From Amycolatopsis tolypomycina (GTDB lineage Bacteria; Actinomycetota; Actinomycetes; Mycobacteriales; Pseudonocardiaceae), in the NCBI RefSeq assembly GCF_900105945.1, contig NZ_FNSO01000004.1, positions 3,720,001-3,784,000 on the forward strand: 64,000 nt of DNA. The letters are read 5' to 3'. Positions 59,801 through 64,000 of this stretch are shown here, one piece after another. A program made the position numbers and the translations under genes. Numbering within the stretch: position 1 is the first letter of the stretch; every line of letters begins with the position of its first letter. Under the pieces are notes generated by a model. It worked only from the letters and a program-made list of their open reading frames with translations. It was not told where the DNA came from and ran no database searches.

Positions 59801-60470
59801 CCGGGAAGCTCGTCCAGCCGCGGACGGCGGGCCGGGCTTCGCGGCTCGTGCCGAACACCTGGAAGCCGTTGAGGCCCAAGGGGTTGGTCGTCGAGCGGCG
59901 GCCGGCGGTGAACCGCACCCAGCGCGCGGTGACCGAGAGCGGGATGGTGACGACGCCGCCGGTGCCCTCGTCGGTGTGGAAGACGGTGCGCCAGGCCTTG
60001 CCGTCGCCGGAGACGTCGAGGTCGAACGCCGTCGCGTAGCTGGACTGGATCTCGAAACCGCTGGTCCGGGAGCGGGAGGCGGTGTCGTCGAAGGCCGGGT
60101 CGCCGGGCTGGGCCTCGAAGGTGAGCACCACCGACTCGAGGGCGCAGGCCGCCTGCAGGTCGACGACGATCCACTGGCCGTCGCCCTGGCCGGCGCGCCA
60201 GCCGGAGCCGCGGACGCCGGTGCGGGCGAGGCCGTCGACGGCGAACTCGGCCGGGGTGGCGGCGTAGTCCGTCGAGGACACCTGCACCGGCCGGAACAGC
60301 GCGAGGTCGGTCTTCCGGCTCTCGGGCGCGGTCGGTGCGGCCGGCGCGGCCGACGCGGCCGACGCCGTTCCGGGCAGGACGGCCGCGAGGCCGAACCCCG
60401 CCAGCAGCCCGGTGCCGGCCGCCAGGACGTGCCGTCGTGACACCGCGGCCACCTCGTTCTCCTCCGCCAT
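56883..60470 (-). CDS. Exported GH2 exo-glycosidase (exo-beta-D-glucosaminidase/mannosidase type) with two discoidin domains
   Basis: A 1195-residue protein. A Tat-type signal (SRRHVLAAG, then a hydrophobic run) starts it, followed by an F5/8-type discoidin domain (about 60-205). GH2 sandwich domains start near 225. A second discoidin-like insertion (about 590-690) interrupts before the barrel. The acid/base is Glu812 in FGCNEG, and the probable nucleophile is Glu873 in FWSEIGL. It resembles CsxA-type exo-beta-glucosaminidases, which trim chitosan from the non-reducing end, but beta-mannosidase is possible. The ATG at 60470 has GGAG upstream. LacI-type sites lie in its leader. Confidence 0.85.
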   Translation of the reverse strand: MAEENEVAAVSRRHVLAAGTGLLAGFGLAAVLPGTASAASAAPAAPTAPESRKTDLALFRPVQVSSTDYAATPAEFAVDGLARTGVRGSGWRAGQGDGQWIVVDLQAACALESVVLTFEAQPGDPAFDDTASRSRTSGFEIQSSYATAFDLDVSGDGKAWRTVFHTDEGTGGVVTIPLSVTARWVRFTAGRRSTTNPLGLNGFQVFGTSREARPAVRGWTSFPVRPDDTPPALAVAADGTVPLDSGWVLTMDDWAPAGDGKALSASGVDTRGWLTATVPGTVLASLVAQGQLPDPVSGMNNLHVPEALSRHAWWYRRRFALPRGLDTSPGRHVWLEFDGVNHEAEIWLNGTRIGTQSHPFGRGAHDVTAALRRTGEQALAVKISPMPRPGSPGDKGADGSSWVDAGGTMFDNSPTYLAVSGWDWMPAVRDRASGLWDHVRLRSTGAAVLGDVRVDTKVPDGKTAEVTLTVPVRNAAATAQRVRVTAAFGSLNLTATVTVPAGQTTDVVFPKQRVENAKLWWPNGYGDPNLHDLTLTAAIGAATSDRRTVKIGLREIGYRYDLPIVIADGRATQTVELAPQNARFVRMQGLKRATGWGFSLWTMSVLNGSGPDLAQGKPSAAQSVADGNPPERAFDGDPNTRWTSEYSDNQWLQVDLGAATAFDRVVLTWETAYAATFKIQVSQDGGTWTDVASVDNSPKPLTFLVNGVKVFARGGSWGWDELLRRMPAERADAVVAMHRDMNFTMIRNWVGSSYRPELFDACDKYGILLWNEFWDGWSTDPANHDIFLAQAEDTVLRYRHHACAAVWFGCNEGTPPAVLDNALRDLVHTCTDLLYQGNSAGGVITGDGPYRWLDPKQYFTGEATGGKYGFWSEIGLPTVSVVESMRNLVGAGDPGWPIGAPWFLHDWSTNGNQSPQGYLAAIDARLAPSTSLAEFCRKAQFVNYESMRAIFEAWNAKLGNDATGVLLWMSHPAWHSTVWQTYDYDLDVNGSYYGARKGCEARHVQADLTTWQVRVVNHTPGALTGVTVTARLHGLDGAALGPARQQQLDVAPVSAAAAFAVPFDAGLPDLHLLRLTLTGEGGAVLSENTYWRYRTDTAMRALNQLPGARLTTTWRPDGDAYTATVRNDGRTVAAMIRLSLRERNGTDRVLPTRYGDNYFWLLPGETRTVRVEPRRRVPNAKLLVEAYNVAAKLTS

Positions 60471-60539
60471 GCGAACTCCGTTCTCGAAGCGGCAGCCCGG
60501 GATCCGGCGCAGGACCTGGCGGGGTGTCGCGCGGCGGGC

Positions 60540-60553
60540 TGACAACGTTGCCA
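60540..60553. promoter_or_regulatory. LacI-type operator-like site in the GH2 leader
   Basis: TGACAACGTTGCCA is a palindrome at 6 of 7 pairs with a central CG, close to the AACGTT-centred operators of actinobacterial LacI regulators, 70 bp upstream of the GH2 start. Confidence 0.45.
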
Positions 60554-60617
60554 GGAAGCTTCCGCCGCGGTCCTCGACACCGTCAAGAAGACAAGGAGGA
60601 CAAGAATTCGGATTATT

Positions 60618-60629
60618 GACATCGATGTC
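60618..60629. promoter_or_regulatory. Perfect GACATCGATGTC palindrome upstream of GH2
   Basis: A 12-bp perfect palindrome with a central CG, 148 bp upstream of the GH2 start; TTGACATCGATGTCGG around it keeps most symmetry. It suits a LacI-family operator, though its TTGACA half could also be part of a plus-strand promoter. Confidence 0.5.
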
Positions 60630-60714
60630 GGCACCCGGCCCGGAGTGTGTCCCGCTGAGCGAGGCAAAACGGGCTTGCAACGACTCGGCAGCGATCGGCA
60701 CCGGCGAGCGGCGG

Positions 60715-61587
60715 TCAGGCCCCGGCGTGCTCCACGGCGAGCTCCACCGCCGAGGCGATGTCGTTCACCCAGCGGAAGCCGCGGTCACCGAGGTGGGCCC
60801 AGCCCGGTCCGGCCGTCCCCACCGCGCAGCCCAGCCCGCCGAGGCGCGCCGCCAGCAGGTCGTCGGCGGTCGCCGGCGCGGTGGCCCACAGCACCACCAG
60901 GACCGGGTCGAGGCGGGCCGCCAGGTCCGCCACCGTTTCCGCGGGCACGAGCTGGCCGAGGTAGGCCACCGGGACCGCCGCCTCGGCGAGCGTCGCCCGC
61001 AGCGCCTCGATCGGCAGGGAATGCCGTTCGGCCGGGCAGCAGGCCAGCAGCACCGGGCGGCCCGGCACCGCCGCCGGGAACCGGCGGCTGAACCGTTCGA
61101 ACGCCAGCGAGATCTCCGACGTCAACGCCCATTCCGACGCGAAGCAGACGTCGCCGCGCTGCCAGCGGTCGCCGAGGCCGCGCAGCACCGGCGCCAGGAC
61201 GTCGGTCCAGGCGGCGGCCGGGCCCAGCGTGCCCAGCGTCTCGTCCAGCAGCCCGGCCACCGAGGCGTACCTGAGCTCCTCCGCGGCGTCCTCGAGCTCG
61301 CGCGCGCGGCGCGCCGCCGGCACCTCGAGCCCGGCGGGCGCGTGGCCGAACGCCGCCTCGGCCGCCTCCCGCACCGGCATCCCCCGCGCGACCAGCCGCT
61401 GCATGTGCTGCAGGCGGCGGACGTCCCCGTCGGAGTAGCGGCGGTGCCGTCCGGCCGCGGCGGGCGGGCCGATCCCGTAGCGCGCGCTCCAGCTGCGCAG
61501 CGTCACCGGCGACACCCCGAGCAGCTCCGCCACCTTTCCGGGCGCCCATGCCCCGGCGCCGGGCGGCGCGTCGTTGTCCGGTTCCAC
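60715..61587 (-). CDS. MerR-family regulator with cobalamin-binding domain (CarH/LitR-like)
   Basis: A 290-residue protein. The MerR winged helix has VAELLGVSPVTLRSWSARYG and GRHRRYSDGDVRRL. A B12-binding region follows: GDRWQRGDVCFASEW and CPAERHSLPIEAL, whose ExH histidine is the likely cobalt ligand. In CarH the first motif ends in EH; here it ends EW. CarH/LitR repressors release DNA when light breaks adenosylcobalamin. The GTG at 61587 has AAGGGG upstream. It diverges from the STAS gene; no carotenoid genes are visible nearby. Confidence 0.83.
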   Translation of the reverse strand: MEPDNDAPPGAGAWAPGKVAELLGVSPVTLRSWSARYGIGPPAAAGRHRRYSDGDVRRLQHMQRLVARGMPVREAAEAAFGHAPAGLEVPAARRARELEDAAEELRYASVAGLLDETLGTLGPAAAWTDVLAPVLRGLGDRWQRGDVCFASEWALTSEISLAFERFSRRFPAAVPGRPVLLACCPAERHSLPIEALRATLAEAAVPVAYLGQLVPAETVADLAARLDPVLVVLWATAPATADDLLAARLGGLGCAVGTAGPGWAHLGDRGFRWVNDIASAVELAVEHAGA

Positions 61588-61931
61588 CGTGCCCCTTCGC
61601 CTCGCCGACCGCGAACTGCCGAAGTTTAGCGAGGCACCGGCCTGCCGACCGGCGAAGGCACGCGGGCGGTGCGCGGGGACGCGGCGGCGGGGCGACGGCC
61701 TGCCGCGTCCCCTCCGGCGCCGCCCGGCGCCGGTGATCCGGCCCGCGCGGCCGGAACGCACCGGCCGCGCGGTGTGGCAGCCACGGCGGCCGGGAACCTC
61801 CACGCTATACCGCCTCGCAGCGCTTGTGCATCGGCTTCCCTCGGATGCCGCAGCGGCAGCACCGCGCCCGGAGGCGTGAACCCCCGCCGCGGTGGGTATT
61901 CCCCGTCGAGGCGCCGAGAAGGGGGAGGACG
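61588..61931. other. Divergent gap between the MerR and STAS genes
   Basis: A 344-base gap without a convincing gene. GGGTAT (61894-61899) is a SigB/SigF-type -10 motif, with a GTGA-like -35 (61876) 17-18 bp upstream, pointing to stress control of the STAS gene. Nothing firm was found for the MerR side. Confidence 0.35.
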
Positions 61932-62285
61932 ATGACCGACCACACCGCGCCCGACATCGCCACCACGACCGACGACGGCATCGTGATCGTCCGCTGCGCG
62001 GGCGAGCTCGACCTGGACGGCGCGCCCCGCCTGCGGGACGCGCTGCTGGATCCGATCCGGGACGGCGCGCGGGGAGTCGTCGTGGACCTCACCCAGACGA
62101 CCTTCTGCGACTCGACCGTCTTCAGCGTGCTGGTCGAGGTGTCCCGCGCCGCCTCCGCGCGCAACGTGCCGTACGCCATCGCCGCGGGCGAGACCGCGGT
62201 CACCCGGCCGCTGCAGATCCTCGGCCTGGACCGGGTGCTGCCGCTGCACGCGGGGCTCGACGCCGCGCAGGCGGCCGTCGGCTGA
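61932..62285 (+). CDS. STAS-domain anti-sigma-factor antagonist
   Basis: A 117-residue STAS protein. IVIVRCAGELDLDGAPRLRD is the usual start, and TFCDSTVFSVL puts Ser61 at the phosphorylation site (DSSG in most). Such proteins release a sigma factor by binding its anti-sigma kinase. The ATG at 61932 has GGGGGAGGA just upstream. No anti-sigma or sigma gene is adjacent. A SigB-like promoter upstream suggests autoregulation within the general stress response. Confidence 0.87.
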   Translation: MTDHTAPDIATTTDDGIVIVRCAGELDLDGAPRLRDALLDPIRDGARGVVVDLTQTTFCDSTVFSVLVEVSRAASARNVPYAIAAGETAVTRPLQILGLDRVLPLHAGLDAAQAAVG

Positions 62286-62349
62286 AGCCCGGCCGGGCCG
62301 CGCCTGATCACCCCGTCGGCCCCGGTCCGGCGGTGTCCCGTTCGCTAGC

Positions 62350-63420
62350 TTGACGGTGATCGCAGTTCAGCTGCGCCGGCACCGGGCGGCGCCGCCCGGT
62401 GCCGACACGCCGTCGCTGATCATCACCGCCTCCGTCGACGCCGGTCCCCAGCTGGTCGGCAGGCCCTTCCCGATCACGCTGACCCTCACCACCCCGACCG
62501 GCCGGCCGATGCCGAAGGTCACGGTCGCAGCCCGTCGGCCGGCGTGGCCCTCGACCCGGGCGCCACCCGGACGTTCACGATCACCGCCGTGGTCTGGACC
62601 TGGAACTCCGGCGTCCCGCACGAGCGCTTCCGCGCCCGACCTGCCGGCCCAGCGCTACGGGATCGCCACCCGGAACCTGCCGGACGGCTGGGTGTACGGG
62701 TCCGCCGCCGAGCAGCGCGGCGACGGCAGCGACCCCGGGCCGTCGGTGCCGCTGCGCGCGGTCCGGCCGCTCTCCGAAAAGCTGCACGTGACCGGCTCGT
62801 TCGACCGCGGCACCTACCAGGTGGGCGACCCCGTCCAGGTCACCTTCACGCTGGCCAACGTCAGCGGCGGAGACCTGCACGGGGTCACCGCGGGCTGTGA
62901 CCGCTTCGGGGGCGAGGACCACCTCCTCGGGTGGCCGGACTGGGCCGTCGCGACCCCGGCCACGATCGACCTGGCGGCGGGTGAGTCGCGGACGTTCACC
63001 GAGACCGGGACGGTGCCCTCGGCCGCCCCCGCCTACGGCGGCTTCTACGCGGCCTGCGACTTCGGGATCGACCCCGGCCCGGCGGACGGGCGGCCCGAGC
63101 TGAACCTCTTCGGCCACGTCCCGGCCCCGCCCGGCCCCACCGGCGGGGTGATCTACCACGACGGCAACAACAACTACACCGTCGACGCGGGCGAGGCGAT
63201 CACCGGGACGGCGGTCGAGCTGCTCGACCGCGTGGACGGCTCGGTCACCGCGACCGCCGTGTCGGACGCGCAGGGGCACGTGGCGTTCGGGACCGTCCCG
63301 GCCGGCCCGTCCAGCGTGCGCGTCGACGGCTGGCGCCCGGTCGACGGGGACGGCGGCACGCTCCTCGTCGGCAGCTGCTGGAACTGCGGGGAGGAGTGGG
63401 CGCTGCGGTACCAGCGCTGA
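62350..63420 (+). pseudogene. Broken Ig/CnaB-like surface-protein gene with two compensating frameshifts
   Basis: The reading frame from TTG 62350 gives about 356 residues, but residues about 58-95 are Arg/Ser/Pro-rich noise. Another frame there (about 62526-62630) reads GVALDPGATRTFTITAVVWT, which suits the protein. It then returns to the first frame at DLPAQRYGIA. So an indel near 62525 and a second near 62630 are likely, in nature or in the assembly. The rest has beta-sandwich traits: GDPVQVTFTLANVSGG, then a CnaB/SdrD-like GGVIYHDGNNNYTVDAGEA and GHVAFGTVPAGP. No signal peptide or RBS is seen, so the N-terminus may also be lost. Confidence 0.5.
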
Positions 63421-63558
63421 TCGGGGTGCCCGTGACCCGGCCGCGCCGGGTCACGGGACGCCGGGCGCGGCGATCACCCGGGCAGTGACGGAAAACTCGC
63501 GGAATTCCCCTGTCCGCCAGACTGCGCCGCGGGCCACCGAGGCCATAGGGTTCGCATC

Positions 63559-64000
63559 ATGAAGGTCGGCCTGCTCACCCGCGAATACCCGCCGGAGGTC
63601 TACGGCGGTGCCGGGGTCCACGTGGAGTTCCTCGCCCGGGAGTTGCGACCGCTGGTCGATCTCGACGTGCACTGCTGGGGCGCCGACCGCGCCGACGCCA
63701 CCGGGCACACCGATCCGCACGGCTACCGGCAGCCCGCGTTCACGACCATGGACATCGCCGTGTCCATGGCCAACGCCCTCGAAGGCCACGACCTCGCGCA
63801 CAGCCACACCTGGTACGCGAACCTCGCCGGGCACCTGGCCAAGCTGACGCACGGCATCCCGCACGTCGTCACCGCGCACTCGCTGGAGCCGCTGCGGCCG
63901 TGGAAGGCCGAGCAGCTCGGCGGCGGCTACCGCGTCTCGTCGTGGATCGAGCGCGAAGCCTACGAAGCCGCGGACGCGATCGTCGCGGTCAGCGGCGGGA
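63559..64000 (+). CDS. glgA: Glycogen synthase, actinobacterial GT4 type (partial, runs off the window)
   Basis: The first 147 residues of a GT4 synthase, cut by the window end. MKVGLLTREYPPEVYGGAGV has the glycine-rich donor loop, and HSHTWYANLAGHLAKL is typical of the corynebacterial/mycobacterial GlgA family, whose better-studied member GlgM makes alpha-maltose 1-phosphate from ADP-glucose. It belongs to glycogen or methylglucose-polysaccharide synthesis. The start ATG at 63559 lacks a strong RBS, so the transcript may be leaderless. glgC is usually divergent in this group, but is not seen on the left. Confidence 0.85.
   Translation, partial: MKVGLLTREYPPEVYGGAGVHVEFLARELRPLVDLDVHCWGADRADATGHTDPHGYRQPAFTTMDIAVSMANALEGHDLAHSHTWYANLAGHLAKLTHGIPHVVTAHSLEPLRPWKAEQLGGGYRVSSWIEREAYEAADAIVAVSGG

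Noticed and set aside
57258..60440. 1060-codon plus-strand open frame opposite the GH2 gene
   Set aside because: No recognisable domain; opposite the well-supported GH2 catalytic and discoidin regions.

Overview
The window is about 73% G+C by eye, has short intergenic gaps, many GTG and some TTG starts and 4-base ATGA/GTGA stop-start couplings. It also holds an actinobacterial-type glgA, an F420-type reductase and a Pks13-like synthase. This fits an actinomycete chromosome, most likely Pseudonocardiaceae and perhaps Amycolatopsis-like. That placement is an inference from gene content, not a measurement. I saw no rRNA, tRNA, transposase, integrase or CRISPR array.

Layout. 128-4746: a leaderless, self-regulated LacI repressor, a GH3 glycosidase and an exported SGNH hydrolase. 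4954-8808: an acidic Asp23/Gls24 protein, then a GNAT-E1(ThiF) fusion overlapping a KAS III gene. 8846-9394: a RibD_C-type reductase. 9461-16592: an immunity-like island, with a tight minus-strand operon (TIR, KGGVGR ParA-like ATPase, winged-helix-like protein, AAA-HerA double ATPase) and a divergent SEFIR-carbohydrate-binding protein behind a near-consensus promoter. 16569-22148: a complete fructose PTS (EI; DeoR repressor, FruK, EIIA, EIIBC, HPr). 22265-26101: a giant TPR membrane protein. 26106-31267: a TetR-controlled P450, hydrolase, SDR and Baeyer-Villiger monooxygenase operon. 31298-34290: NAD kinase, a DUF998 membrane protein, a precise 21-bp repeat array, and a YdcF-like protein.

34287-45970 is a lipid island. 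On the minus strand are an antigen-85-like esterase, an SDR and a glycosyltransferase; diverging from them are a secreted protein, a fatty acyl-AMP ligase, a Pks13-architecture polyketide synthase and an MFS exporter. These parts match the mycolate condensation-reduction-transfer steps, but accD4 and MmpL3 are absent. 45983-53305: Fe-S photolyase, a MarR/F420-type reductase/flavin monooxygenase divergon, SRPBCC and DUF4383 proteins, a GT-C mannosyltransferase-like enzyme and an acyltransferase 3. 53338-56859: a cysteine-desulfurase-like enzyme, a second 21-bp repeat patch, and an EF-G-like factor preceded by a candidate leader peptide with a hairpin. 56883-64000: an exported GH2 enzyme with discoidin modules and LacI-type sites, a MerR-B12 regulator, a STAS protein, a frame-disrupted secreted protein and the start of glgA.

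The best candidates for undescribed biology are the TIR/SEFIR/HerA island, the mycolate-like lipid island, the GNAT-E1/KAS III pair, the leader upstream of the EF-G paralogue and the 21-bp CGCG repeats.
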